From the NCBI GenBank assembly GCA_021325615.1, contig JAJPGU010000022.1:1-37276 (forward strand): a DNA stretch of 37,276 nucleotides. The letters are read 5' to 3'. Below, piece by piece: positions 15,805 through 23,175 of this stretch. This DNA is from Nitrososphaerota archaeon. GTDB taxonomy: Archaea; Thermoproteota; Nitrososphaeria; Nitrososphaerales; Nitrosopumilaceae. Every line of letters begins with the position of its first letter. Within the stretch, counting starts at the first letter, position 1. The notes beneath the pieces were generated by a model. It saw only the letters and a program-made list of their open reading frames with translations, was not told the DNA's origin and did not search any database. The position numbers and the translations under genes are program-made.

Positions 15805-15891
15805 CTTTCTCCTCAAGCCGTCCTTTTGCCGGGCAGATGCCTATTATTTCTTCCACACATTCCGCAGAAAGGGCTGAATATTGTGGTTAGA

Positions 15892-15899
15892 TTTTAAAT
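15892..15899 (+). promoter_or_regulatory. TATA box of the hemQ-like operon
   Basis: 'ttttaaat' is centred ~28 bases before the ATG at 15924, the spacing seen in front of many genes here, which predicts a leaderless or near-leaderless transcript. Confidence 0.55.
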
Positions 15900-15923
15900 A
15901 ACCATCAGGTAAATCAAGACGAC

Positions 15924-16595
15924 ATGAGTTCCGAACCCAGGACCTTCTTTAACTTCTCCTTTTTCAAGGTGGACCCCAAATGGCGGTGGATGGCTGATCT
16001 TGCAAAGGAAGAATCTGCAAAGGAGGTCGAGAACGTCCTGAGGAACTCTCAAATCCAATTCAGATCCTACTCGACCTTGGGGCTTCGTGATGACGCCGAG
16101 TTTCTCCTCTGGTTTGCCGCAGAATCTGTTGACAAGATGCAGGATGTCATATCAAAGCTTTACCTCACAGTTTTTGGCAAATACATTGTGCCGACCCACG
16201 TCTACCTCTCATGTACCAGACCATCAGTCTACACGAAAAACCCGACAACACATGGATGGCTTGGCGGGGAGGAGCAGAAAAAATACACCATTGTTTATCC
16301 ATTCATCAAGACAAGGGAATGGTACCTGCTGCCAATTGAGAAGAGGAAGGAGATGATGGCAGAACACATTGCGGTTGGGCAGAGATATCCCGACGTCAAC
16401 CTGAACACCACCTATTCCTTTGGCATACATGACGAGGACTTTATGCTTGCCTTTGAAACCAATGTCCTTGACAGGTTTCAGGACCTGATAATGGACCTGC
16501 GCGAGACGCGGGTCAGCGCATATGTCCAAGTTGATACGCCGATGATAGTGTGCATCAAAAAGGATCTTGTGCCAATGATAAGGAGTCTCGGATGA
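15924..16595 (+). CDS. hemQ: HemQ / chlorite-dismutase family heme protein
   Basis: 223-residue member of the Cld/HemQ family. The family includes coproheme decarboxylase (ChdC/HemQ), which turns iron-coproporphyrin III into heme b, and true chlorite dismutases. The second half is strongly diagnostic: 'YPFIKTREWYLLPIEKRKEM' then 'AEHIAVGQRYPDVNLNTTYS'. His148 is the expected proximal heme ligand. Tyr125 and Lys129 keep the Tyr-x3-Lys pair important in coproheme decarboxylases. A clear chlorite-dismutase distal Arg is not obvious, so decarboxylation is favoured. It heads an overlapping operon with DUF1802 and an aldo/keto reductase. Heme genes elsewhere in the window make a role at the last step of heme synthesis plausible. 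Confidence 0.9.
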   Translation: MSSEPRTFFNFSFFKVDPKWRWMADLAKEESAKEVENVLRNSQIQFRSYSTLGLRDDAEFLLWFAAESVDKMQDVISKLYLTVFGKYIVPTHVYLSCTRPSVYTKNPTTHGWLGGEEQKKYTIVYPFIKTREWYLLPIEKRKEMMAEHIAVGQRYPDVNLNTTYSFGIHDEDFMLAFETNVLDRFQDLIMDLRETRVSAYVQVDTPMIVCIKKDLVPMIRSLG

Positions 16596-17140
16596 TGAAG
16601 GCGCTGAAGGAATGGGCTACCGTGATAAAGGCGCTTGAAACTGGCAACCAGACCGTTCTTCTAAGAAAGGGTGGAATACTGGAAACTGCCTCCGGATTCA
16701 GGGTGGAGGCAAGAAGGTTTGCCCTGTTTCCTACATTTGAGCATCAGGACAACGCATCCCTAAAGTCACAGTTTTACGGTTATCTTGCGGAAGCAAGGGA
16801 GAACCAGCCAAGGAACGGATACAACACAATAACATCGGTGGCCGATGTGGTGGAGGAGCGCGATATAGATTCACAAGAAAAATTGGAGCGGCTATCGCAT
16901 TTCCACATATGGAGCGACTCTTACATGGCGGAAAGGATGAACTGGATGCCGTCAAAACCGATGAAGGCGATCTTCCTTAAGGTTTTCAAGGTGCCGCCCA
17001 CGGAAATACCGGTGCTGCCGGATTACCAGGGTTGCAAATCTTGGATAGAATTAAATGTAAATTCCGAGGGTGGAAAGGCTGTTTTGAGCGATGCCGAACT
17101 TGAAGCGCAGCTATCGGATTTTAGGAGAATTGTAATTTGA
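16592..17140 (+). CDS. DUF1802 family protein
   Basis: 182 residues. The opening 'LKEWATVIKALETGNQTVLLRKGGI' (in two blocks) and 'ARRFALFPTFEHQ' are characteristic of DUF1802, a family of unknown function found in cyanobacteria and other prokaryotes. The later 'KPMKAIFLKVFKVPPTEIPVLPDYQGCKSWIEL' (in parts) also fits. The ATG at 16592 overlaps the HemQ-like gene stop (ATGA). An upstream frame opening at 16550 is out of place inside hemQ. Position suggests a shared task with the HemQ-like protein. Confidence 0.85.
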   Translation: MMKALKEWATVIKALETGNQTVLLRKGGILETASGFRVEARRFALFPTFEHQDNASLKSQFYGYLAEARENQPRNGYNTITSVADVVEERDIDSQEKLERLSHFHIWSDSYMAERMNWMPSKPMKAIFLKVFKVPPTEIPVLPDYQGCKSWIELNVNSEGGKAVLSDAELEAQLSDFRRIVI

Positions 17141-18135
17141 AATACAGAACCCTTGGTAAAAGCGGGATAAAGGTATCCGAAATCGGATTTGGGGCATGGA
17201 CCCTCGGTCTTGATTGGTGGGGAAAGAAGATTGAGGACGACGAGGCAAAGAGGATTCTGAAGCGCGCCTACGACCTTGGCATTAACTATTTTGAGACCGG
17301 AGACATCTATGGCAGGGGTAAAAGCGAGCAGCTGATAGGCGAAGTCTTTGCGGGCACAAGGAGCGAAGTTGTAATATCGACAAAATACGGGTATGACATT
17401 TACAGCAATGAGCAGATAGGCCACAGGGAGCTCCCCCAAAAGTTTACGCCGGAATTCACTGATTTTGCGCTGAAAAAAAGCCTCGAAAGGCTTCAGACTG
17501 ACTATCTGGACGTATATGGACTCCACAACCCAAAAATTCACACCATACGTGACAGGACGATAATAGACCATCTTGACAAAAAAGTACGGGAGGGTACAAT
17601 CAAAAGCTACCAGGTGGCATTGGGCCCGGCCATAGGTTGGGCACAGGAAGGCCTAGAGTCAATGGACCGAACCGGCGCAACAGCCGTGCAGACCGTTTAC
17701 AACATACTTGAGCAGAATCCAGGCAATGCACTGATAGAGAAGGGTGAAAAACACGACGTGGGAATTCTTGTGAGGGTTCCTGACGCATCTGGCATACTGA
17801 CAGGAAAAGTTAAGGCCGACACAAAGATCAGCGAAAAGGACCACCGCTCTGTCAGGAGCGGTGACTGGGTGAAGCAGTCCCTCCAGAAGGTGGACCAGCT
17901 CATGCCAATCGCCAAACGCTACGGGTGGAACATAACGGAGCTTGCAATAAAGTTCATTCTTTCACACCGGGGAATCTCGTCCGTGCTGCCAACAGTCGTA
18001 AGCGAGGAAGAGGTAGAACTGTTCTCGCAAATGTCTGACGGGAGATATCTCGAACCTTCCGACATGAAGGAGATTGCCGAGCTCTTCAACCAGTGGCCGC
18101 CGTATGAGCTAAAGGCGTCTGCCCAGACAGCTTGA
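17137..18135 (+). CDS. Aldo/keto reductase
   Basis: 332-residue (beta/alpha)8 NADPH-dependent oxidoreductase. Motifs: 'MKYRTLGKSGIKVSEIGFGAW', in two blocks, 'YDLGINYFETGDIYGRGKSE', 'VVISTKYGYD', 'LERLQTDYLDVYGLHNP', and 'ELAIKFILSHRGISSVLPTV'. Of the catalytic tetrad, Tyr58, Lys83 and His130 are present, but the usual Asp of 'D-T-A-x-x-Y-G' is Glu53. The TTG start overlaps the DUF1802 stop (TTGA). The substrate is unknown; co-transcription with a heme-family protein is the only functional hint. Confidence 0.92.
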   Translation: MKYRTLGKSGIKVSEIGFGAWTLGLDWWGKKIEDDEAKRILKRAYDLGINYFETGDIYGRGKSEQLIGEVFAGTRSEVVISTKYGYDIYSNEQIGHRELPQKFTPEFTDFALKKSLERLQTDYLDVYGLHNPKIHTIRDRTIIDHLDKKVREGTIKSYQVALGPAIGWAQEGLESMDRTGATAVQTVYNILEQNPGNALIEKGEKHDVGILVRVPDASGILTGKVKADTKISEKDHRSVRSGDWVKQSLQKVDQLMPIAKRYGWNITELAIKFILSHRGISSVLPTVVSEEEVELFSQMSDGRYLEPSDMKEIAELFNQWPPYELKASAQTA

Positions 18136-18194
18136 GGATGTTGCCGCGGCTGAGAATTGTAGAGAATCTATAATTACTGGAGGTCTGTAGAGAA

Positions 18195-18725
18195 GTGGTT
18201 TTGAGTACTAAAAAGACATCCACAATGACATTTAGAATTGACGAGGACGTCCTGAACAAACTCCGTGCCGAATCCGAACACAGGGAAACCAGCCTCAACA
18301 CATTTGTCAACCAGATCTTCAAGAGGTATGTGGAATGGGACATGTTCGAATCAAAGGTCGGCATGGTGCCAATCGCCAAGCCGATAATTGTAGAGCTTTT
18401 CGAAAAGATGTCAAAGGAGGAGATAATAGACATGGCAAACCGCATAGGAAAAAACGTGGTCCGAGATATTGCATTGTTCATGAAGGGCGACATAAACCTG
18501 GGCTCCTTCCTGTCGTGGTTCGAGGCAAGGATGAAGGCATCGTCTATAGAGATAAACCACAATATGAAGAACGGCTACCACACCTTCATCGTGAAGCACG
18601 ACCTTGGAGAAAACTGGTCCCTTTATCATAAAACCGTCCTTGAGCTGATTTTTTCCGAAGTGCTTGACAAGAAGGTCCAGTTTGACTACAACGCTGGCAT
18701 GATCTCTTTCAAGTTCAGCGACTAG
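18195..18725 (+). CDS. Ribbon-helix-helix-like DNA-binding regulator
   Basis: 176 residues. Residues ~8-45 look like a ribbon-helix-helix domain: 'KTSTMTFRIDEDVLNKLRAE' gives the strand and first helix, and 'TSLNTFVNQIFKRYVEWD' the second helix. The remaining ~130 residues are an alpha/beta domain that I do not recognise ('VRDIALFMKGDINLGSFLSWF', in parts; 'YHTFIVKHDLGENWSLYHKT'). RHH proteins bind DNA as dimers. A TATA-like 'ctataatt' at 18168-18175 lies ~25 bases before the GTG at 18195; GGAGG at 18179-18183 could serve either that GTG or the TTG at 18201. Confidence 0.78.
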   Translation: MVLSTKKTSTMTFRIDEDVLNKLRAESEHRETSLNTFVNQIFKRYVEWDMFESKVGMVPIAKPIIVELFEKMSKEEIIDMANRIGKNVVRDIALFMKGDINLGSFLSWFEARMKASSIEINHNMKNGYHTFIVKHDLGENWSLYHKTVLELIFSEVLDKKVQFDYNAGMISFKFSD

Positions 18726-18797
18726 ATGTTTGCAACTGTTTGCAAATAAGCACATCAGAATCGCCCTTGTTATATCGCCTAGGGAAAAGAGTTACCT

Positions 18798-19121
18798 ATG
18801 CAAGTCCTTCTTTTGGGCCGAGACGTTGGCGAAGAAAACATCCGAGAGGCAGTCTTGAAGGTCATCTCGAACGAGCAGGCAATGCAGATACTTGATTTCA
18901 GCATGAGCACCCCGAGGTCTGCATACGAGATTAGCTCTTCATGCAACATACCGCTTACGCAGGTCTACAGGTGGGTCAGGAAACTTCACAAACTGGGCTT
19001 TGTCAAGATCTCGGGCGCCACAAATGAAGCAGGTAAAAAATACTTCATGTACAAAAGCAGGGTGAGGACCATCAAGGTCACACTCGACGCAGTACCGGGC
19101 CCACAACTGGAAATCCTCTAG
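18798..19121 (+). CDS. Winged-helix regulator (ArsR-like HTH)
   Basis: 107 residues. The central part is a winged helix: 'ISNEQAMQILDFSMSTPRSAYEISSSCNIPLTQVYRWVRKLHKLGFVKI' (in parts) gives three helices with a clear recognition helix, followed by 'KKYFMYKSRVRTIKVTL' as the wing and strand. No metal-binding cysteine pair is present apart from Cys49, so ArsR-type metal sensing is unlikely. TATA-like 'ttatat' near 18770 lies ~27 bases before the ATG. Targets unknown. Confidence 0.8.
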   Translation: MQVLLLGRDVGEENIREAVLKVISNEQAMQILDFSMSTPRSAYEISSSCNIPLTQVYRWVRKLHKLGFVKISGATNEAGKKYFMYKSRVRTIKVTLDAVPGPQLEIL

Positions 19122-19130
19122 GGCCTTCTC

Positions 19131-19149
19131 TTCTATTTTATTTTTAGTT
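19131..19149 (+). terminator. T-rich terminator between convergent genes
   Basis: 'tctattttatttttagttt' follows the winged-helix gene by 10 bases and precedes the end of the convergent siroheme decarboxylase gene. T-rich tracts like this terminate archaeal transcription without a hairpin. Confidence 0.45.
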
Positions 19150-19152
19150 TCC

Positions 19153-20166
19153 CTATGCGGGAATAGTTTCTTCTATCTTGAAATCGTGCTCTACAAAGTA
19201 TTCCACGCGGGTCTTCTTGAATTCGCGGGAACTGAACAGTATCTTGTAGTCGTGCACATTTATCTGGGACTCGATCTCCTTTGCCATCTCTTCCGCCTCA
19301 CCGTTTGACTTGCAGTGTACCATCGAAAAAACATTGTAGGGCCAGTCTGCATATACGGGTCTCTGGTAGCAGTGGCTCACCTGGGGGAAAGCCCCGAGTT
19401 TTGCACCAACCTGCTCTATCCGCTCGTCGGGAACCTTCCACACTATCATGCCGTTTGAGACAAACCCTGCGTCCCTGTGCCTTAGAATTGCAGCAAACCT
19501 CCTAATGACTCCGATGCCTTCGTAATACCTCGCCTTGTCAAGAAGCTCCTCCTCCGTAATGCCTAGGGCCTTGGCTGACTTCAAAAACGGCCTCTCGGTT
19601 ATCTCAAGATCCTTCTGAAGCTCGCGAATGTATCTCTTGTCCTCCTCCGTGGCTACAAACTTTATCTCGTTTATCTTCTTCTTCTCCTCCGTCGGCTTTA
19701 CATCTGCCTTCTTGTCCTCTACCATCTCGAGTTTTACGCCTATCTTGAAAAGCTTGATGGTCGGAAGCATCCTTACCTTATTGATTCCCGCAAGCTTTGA
19801 AAACTTGTCAATTTCCGTCTTGAGATCAGAACCGGGGGGCACTGCCAAGGTGAACCACAGGTTGTATTCATGGTTTCTCTCGTAATTGTGACTGACGCCG
19901 GGATGCCTGTTAATCTGCGCCGCAACGTGGTCCAGCTTGTCGGCGTCGATGGCCATGGCAACAAGTGCGCTCTTGTAACCGAGCCTTCGCGTATCAAAGA
20001 TTGCGCTAAGTTGCCTTATGATTCCAGATTTTTTCAGTTCACGAAGTCTGTTCATGACCTCCTCCTCCGAAACGTGGAATTTGTTTGCAATCTCAGAATA
20101 CGGCCTTGGGACAAGAGGGAATGTCCACTGGATCTCGTTTAGGATCTCCTTGTCCATCTTGTCCAT
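19153..20166 (-). CDS. ahbAB: Siroheme decarboxylase, fused AhbA-AhbB type
   Basis: Removes two acetate carboxyl groups from siroheme to give 12,18-didecarboxysiroheme in the archaeal/sulfate-reducer heme route. Two Lrp/AsnC-like siroheme-decarboxylase domains lie in one 337-residue chain. Domain 1 (~1-147) has 'FPLVPRPYSEIANKF', 'LGYKSALVAM' and 'GVSHNYERNHEYNLWFTL'. Domain 2 (~173-337) has 'FVSNGMIVWKVP' and 'SHCYQRPVYADWPYNVFSMVH'. A charged linker (~148-172) joins them. These signatures belong to AhbA/AhbB/NirDLGH rather than to true Lrp regulators. I use the ATG at 20166: 'tttttaatt' at ~20186-20194 lies ~25-28 bases upstream. An ATG at 20217 would place the start upstream of that box. 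It is divergent from precorrin-2 dehydrogenase. Confidence 0.9.
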   Translation of the reverse strand: MDKMDKEILNEIQWTFPLVPRPYSEIANKFHVSEEEVMNRLRELKKSGIIRQLSAIFDTRRLGYKSALVAMAIDADKLDHVAAQINRHPGVSHNYERNHEYNLWFTLAVPPGSDLKTEIDKFSKLAGINKVRMLPTIKLFKIGVKLEMVEDKKADVKPTEEKKKINEIKFVATEEDKRYIRELQKDLEITERPFLKSAKALGITEEELLDKARYYEGIGVIRRFAAILRHRDAGFVSNGMIVWKVPDERIEQVGAKLGAFPQVSHCYQRPVYADWPYNVFSMVHCKSNGEAEEMAKEIESQINVHDYKILFSSREFKKTRVEYFVEHDFKIEETIPA

Positions 20167-20222
20167 GTACACCAAAATCTTCCTGTTTACAATTAAAAAT
20201 GTTGCCTCGATTTCCATGGAAT

Positions 20223-20230
20223 CTATAAAT
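20223..20230 (+). promoter_or_regulatory. TATA box of the dehydrogenase-hemA operon
   Basis: 'ctataaat' is centred ~27 bases before the TTG at 20254 and supports that start as leaderless. The box is read on the plus strand; the divergent ahbAB gene has its own box further left. Confidence 0.6.
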
Positions 20231-20253
20231 ATCTTACAAAGCCAGCGAGATCG

Positions 20254-20907
20254 TTGATCGTCGACCTCAACCTGAAGGGAAATCTTGTAATTGTTGTGGG
20301 GGGTGGCAATGAGGGTCTGAAGAAGGTAAACGCACTTTTGACCCAGGACTGCAGAATCCTCCTAATCTCAGACTCGACAAACAGGCAGATAGAAAAGTAC
20401 GTCAAACAGAAAAAGATTGATTTCAAGAAGATGCGCCTTGTAAACGCCGACTTTGTAAAAAAATACAAACCGTTTGCGGTCCTTGCAACAACGGATGACC
20501 GGAATCTGAACAGGAAGATTGTCGAGCAGGCAAAAAAGATGCGGTGCTATGCATACGCGGCCGACGACCCAGAGGTAAGCGACTTTGCATTCGGGTCGGT
20601 CATAAACATACAGGATACCGTCCAGATAGCTGTTTCCACCGGGGGAAGGAGCCCTGCCATGGCAAGAAGGCTGCGGATGCAGGCAGAGAAGGTTTTCAAG
20701 AAGCTCATAAAGAAAGAGGACATCTACCAGATAAGGCTGCAGGATTTTGCAAGGCATGCCGCGAAGGAAAAACTTGCCACCTTCCCGGAACGCAAGAAGT
20801 TCCTATACCGGGTCATGAATGACAATCGTATCAAACAATTAATAGCTCACGGAAATTTAAAAAAGGCACAGAAACAGGTGATCGAGATGTTGGGTGATCT
20901 CAAATAA
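20254..20907 (+). CDS. Precorrin-2 dehydrogenase / sirohydrochlorin ferrochelatase-like (Met8/CysG N-domain type)
   Basis: Oxidises precorrin-2 to sirohydrochlorin with NAD+, and in some members also inserts iron. The 217-residue protein opens with 'VDLNLKGNLVIVVGGGNEGLKKVNALL' (in two blocks), a Rossmann NAD-binding start, and has 'PFAVLATTDDRNLNRKIVEQ', 'SDFAFGSVINIQDTVQIAVS' and 'TGGRSPAMARRLR', the signature of the family. Start is TTG at 20254, set by the TATA box. It consumes the product of cobA (3155-3898) and supplies the divergent siroheme decarboxylase. Its TAA stop at 20905-20907 overlaps the proposed ATA start of hemA. Confidence 0.92.
   Translation: MIVDLNLKGNLVIVVGGGNEGLKKVNALLTQDCRILLISDSTNRQIEKYVKQKKIDFKKMRLVNADFVKKYKPFAVLATTDDRNLNRKIVEQAKKMRCYAYAADDPEVSDFAFGSVINIQDTVQIAVSTGGRSPAMARRLRMQAEKVFKKLIKKEDIYQIRLQDFARHAAKEKLATFPERKKFLYRVMNDNRIKQLIAHGNLKKAQKQVIEMLGDLK
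20893..20898 (+). promoter_or_regulatory. GGTGAT ribosome-binding site for hemA
   Basis: GGTGAT is fully complementary to the conserved ATCACC near the 3' end of archaeal 16S rRNA. It sits 5 bases before the ATA at 20904. It lies inside the coding end of the upstream gene, so it could be chance, but the spacing is ideal and helps decide the hemA start. Confidence 0.5.
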
Positions 20908-22160
20908 CAGGCGAAGTAATCAACGCTAGGGTTACTTTTAGAAAGGCGCCAATCCACATGCTTGAAAGGTTTACCTTTAGGGATATTGATTCTGCCTACC
21001 AGTCTTTCCTCAAACATTCTGGCCTCCAAGAATGTGTGCTGCTGCAGACATGTAACCGAGTGGAACTTTTTGGTTTTGGAGATACGTCAGTTCTTGAAAG
21101 GATAAAAAAGACATGGGCTTCGGTATCAGGTCTCGAAGAAAATGCCTTCAAGGAGAACCTGGAAATAAGCCAGGGTGCAGAGGCCTTCCAGCATCTGCTC
21201 AAACTCACCTCCGGGCTTGACTCGCTTGTAATAGGCGAGGAGCAGATACTGGGACAGGTTAAGGAGTCCATTAGTGCAGCCCGACAGATGCGCGCCTCGG
21301 GGGCGACGCTTAACACGCTATTTGACAAGGCAATCCGCGTGGGAACAAGGGTAAGGCAGGCAACGGGAATCAGCAAGGGAAGCATATCAATCGGCTCAAT
21401 GGCGGTAAAGCTTGCGGAGGAAAACATCGACGATCTAAAGTCAAAAAAAATACTGCTTATCGGGACGGGCGAGGCGGCGAGCCTGGTCGCAAAATCCCTC
21501 AAAAAGCGAGGAATAGATTTTGATGTAACCAGCAGAACGTTTGAACGTTCAAAGTCGTTTGCAGAGACAGTAGGTGGAACCCCAGTGAAGTTTGAGGGTG
21601 CAATTGCAGACTTCAAGTCCATGGATGTGCTTTTTGTGGCTACCGTTGCCCCATATTTCTTGGTGACCTATGATAGGGTGAAGGAGGCCATGGAATCCCG
21701 TAAAAACGGCATGATGATAATGGATCTCTCAAACCCCAGGACTGTTGATGAGAAGGTTTCAACGATAAAGAAGATAAAGATGATGAACCTGGACCAAATT
21801 GCCGAAATGGTGGACAAAAACATGCGCACCAGGATGGGGGTTGTCTCGTCGGCGGAGAAGATAATTAACGAGGAGCTTCCAGTAATGGAAGCGGCTATGA
21901 AAAGGCTAGAGGTAGAACCAATTGTGAAGAATGTCTTCAAGGAGATAGATCAGGCCCGCGTTAAGGAATTAAAAAAAGCGTTGCAGATGCTTGGTGAAAA
22001 AGACGAGCAGAGGATTAGAATCATCGACCAGCTCACGCAAGCGATAGTCGAGGACATTATATCCGTACCGATGAACAATCTTCGGAAGGCGTCAGAGCAG
22101 GGCGACTCGGAAATGCTCAAGACGGCGACAAAGCTCTTTGATTACAAGATAAAAGAGTAA
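20904..22160 (+). CDS. hemA: Glutamyl-tRNA reductase, probably starting at ATA
   Basis: Reduces glutamyl-tRNA(Glu) to glutamate-1-semialdehyde, the first step of the C5 route. Motifs: 'LLQTCNRVELFGFGD' with the nucleophilic Cys, 'LTSGLDSLVIGEEQILGQVK', 'GSISIGSMAVKLAEEN', NADPH site 'ILLIGTGEAASLVAKSL', 'MIMDLSNPRTVDEKV', and a C-terminal dimerisation helix. The first ATG (20958) would cut off the conserved first strand, 'INARVTFRKAPIH', which is encoded just upstream. No ATG, GTG or TTG lies between the in-frame stop (20895) and 20958. The ATA at 20904 overlaps the preceding TAA, follows GGTGAT, and makes the catalytic residue Cys50, the canonical number. Protein length 418. Confidence 0.9.
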   Translation: MTGEVINARVTFRKAPIHMLERFTFRDIDSAYQSFLKHSGLQECVLLQTCNRVELFGFGDTSVLERIKKTWASVSGLEENAFKENLEISQGAEAFQHLLKLTSGLDSLVIGEEQILGQVKESISAARQMRASGATLNTLFDKAIRVGTRVRQATGISKGSISIGSMAVKLAEENIDDLKSKKILLIGTGEAASLVAKSLKKRGIDFDVTSRTFERSKSFAETVGGTPVKFEGAIADFKSMDVLFVATVAPYFLVTYDRVKEAMESRKNGMMIMDLSNPRTVDEKVSTIKKIKMMNLDQIAEMVDKNMRTRMGVVSSAEKIINEELPVMEAAMKRLEVEPIVKNVFKEIDQARVKELKKALQMLGEKDEQRIRIIDQLTQAIVEDIISVPMNNLRKASEQGDSEMLKTATKLFDYKIKE

Positions 22161-22194
22161 GAAGTTATATTGACTCGGGGTCGTAATTTTTGTA

Positions 22195-23175
22195 ATGTCC
22201 TTCCCTAACGTCCGTCTTCGTAGACTGCGTCAGAGCAGTAAGATTCGAGAACTGTTGGAGGAGGTAAGGGTCTCACCAAAGGATCTGGTGTGCCCGATAT
22301 TTGTTCAGGAGGACCTCAAGTCGAAACTTGCAGGTGGCTCCATGCCGGGTTTTGAGAGGCTGCCTCTAAGCGGCGTGACGGACGAGGTAAATTCGATCAT
22401 CGACCTCGGTATCCCGGCAATAATGGTATTTGGAATTCCGTCCCACAAGGATGACAAGGGGACCTCTGCATTTTCCGATGACGGCGTGGTACAAAAGGCA
22501 ATTTCTGAAATTAGGAAGGGCGTGGGAAACCGCGTTGCCATAATGTCAGATGTCTGCCTCTGCCAGTACACCACCTCTGGACACTGCGGTCTTGTGAATG
22601 GAAACAAGATTGACAACGATTCGAGCCTAGAGGTGTTGGCCAAGACTGCGGTGAGCCAGGCTCGCGCAGGTGCCGACGTCGTATCCCCCTCTGCCATGAT
22701 GGACGGGCAGGTTAGGGCGATAAGAACCGCGCTTGATGATGCAGGTTTTACGGATGTAGCCATAATGTCACATTCGGCAAAGCACAGATCGTCCCTTTAT
22801 TCTCCCTTCAAAGACATGGCACACTCTGCACCTCAGTTTGGGGACAGGAAGACATACCAACTGCCATACACCAATCCCAAAGAAGCAATGCGGGAGGTGG
22901 AGACCGACATAGCTGAGGGCGTCGATGTCGTCATGATCAAGCCTGCGCTTGCTTACCTCGACCTTATAGCTATGACGCGGGAAAGATTCAACGTCCCTAT
23001 AGCAGCATACAGCGTCTCCGGTGAATACGCCATGGTAAAGGCGGCAGCAATGCAGGGCTGGCTAGACGAGAAAGAGGTAACGCTCGAAATACTTACCGCC
23101 ATAAAGAGGGCCGGGGCTGACATGATAGTAACATATTTCTCGAAGATTGCCGCAAAGGCACTTGGCGAAAAATGA
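22195..23175 (+). CDS. hemB: 5-Aminolevulinate dehydratase (porphobilinogen synthase)
   Basis: Condenses two 5-aminolevulinates to porphobilinogen. 326 residues with 'RLRRLRQSSKIRELLEEVRV', 'CPIFVQE', 'DVCLCQYTTSGHCGLV' (three Cys, the zinc-binding form), 'SAKHRSSLYSPFKDMAHSAP' with active Lys196, 'YQLPYTNPKEAMREVETDI' and 'VDVVMIKPALAYLDLI' with Schiff-base Lys249. The ATG at 22195 is 34 bases after hemA; a TATA-like 'gttatatt' at 22163-22170 could give it an extra leaderless transcript. The stop overlaps the start of the next small gene. Confidence 0.96.
   Translation: MSFPNVRLRRLRQSSKIRELLEEVRVSPKDLVCPIFVQEDLKSKLAGGSMPGFERLPLSGVTDEVNSIIDLGIPAIMVFGIPSHKDDKGTSAFSDDGVVQKAISEIRKGVGNRVAIMSDVCLCQYTTSGHCGLVNGNKIDNDSSLEVLAKTAVSQARAGADVVSPSAMMDGQVRAIRTALDDAGFTDVAIMSHSAKHRSSLYSPFKDMAHSAPQFGDRKTYQLPYTNPKEAMREVETDIAEGVDVVMIKPALAYLDLIAMTRERFNVPIAAYSVSGEYAMVKAAAMQGWLDEKEVTLEILTAIKRAGADMIVTYFSKIAAKALGEK

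Larger units (their letters stand above)
15544..15923. other. 380-base intergenic region without a convincing long gene
   Basis: It holds the promoter of the winged-helix gene at its left end and of the HemQ-like gene at its right end. A forward frame of 101 residues (15592-15897) has no domain-like pattern and many rare-looking stretches, so I do not call it. The one candidate inside is the minus-strand peptide at 15718-15804, described separately. Confidence 0.6.

Noticed and set aside
15592-15897. 101-codon plus-strand frame in the 380-base gap
   Set aside because: Irregular composition, no recognisable fold and no clear promoter; it also covers the more protein-like minus-strand peptide.
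19153-20217. Annotation of this gene as an Lrp/AsnC regulator
   Set aside because: The 'HEYNLWF' and 'RPVYADWPYN' signatures and the tetrapyrrole context identify siroheme decarboxylase; the helix-turn-helix-like parts are shared by that family.
20996-21622. 208-codon minus-strand frame inside hemA
   Set aside because: Serine-rich shadow of a well-conserved gene; length results from codon bias on the opposite strand.
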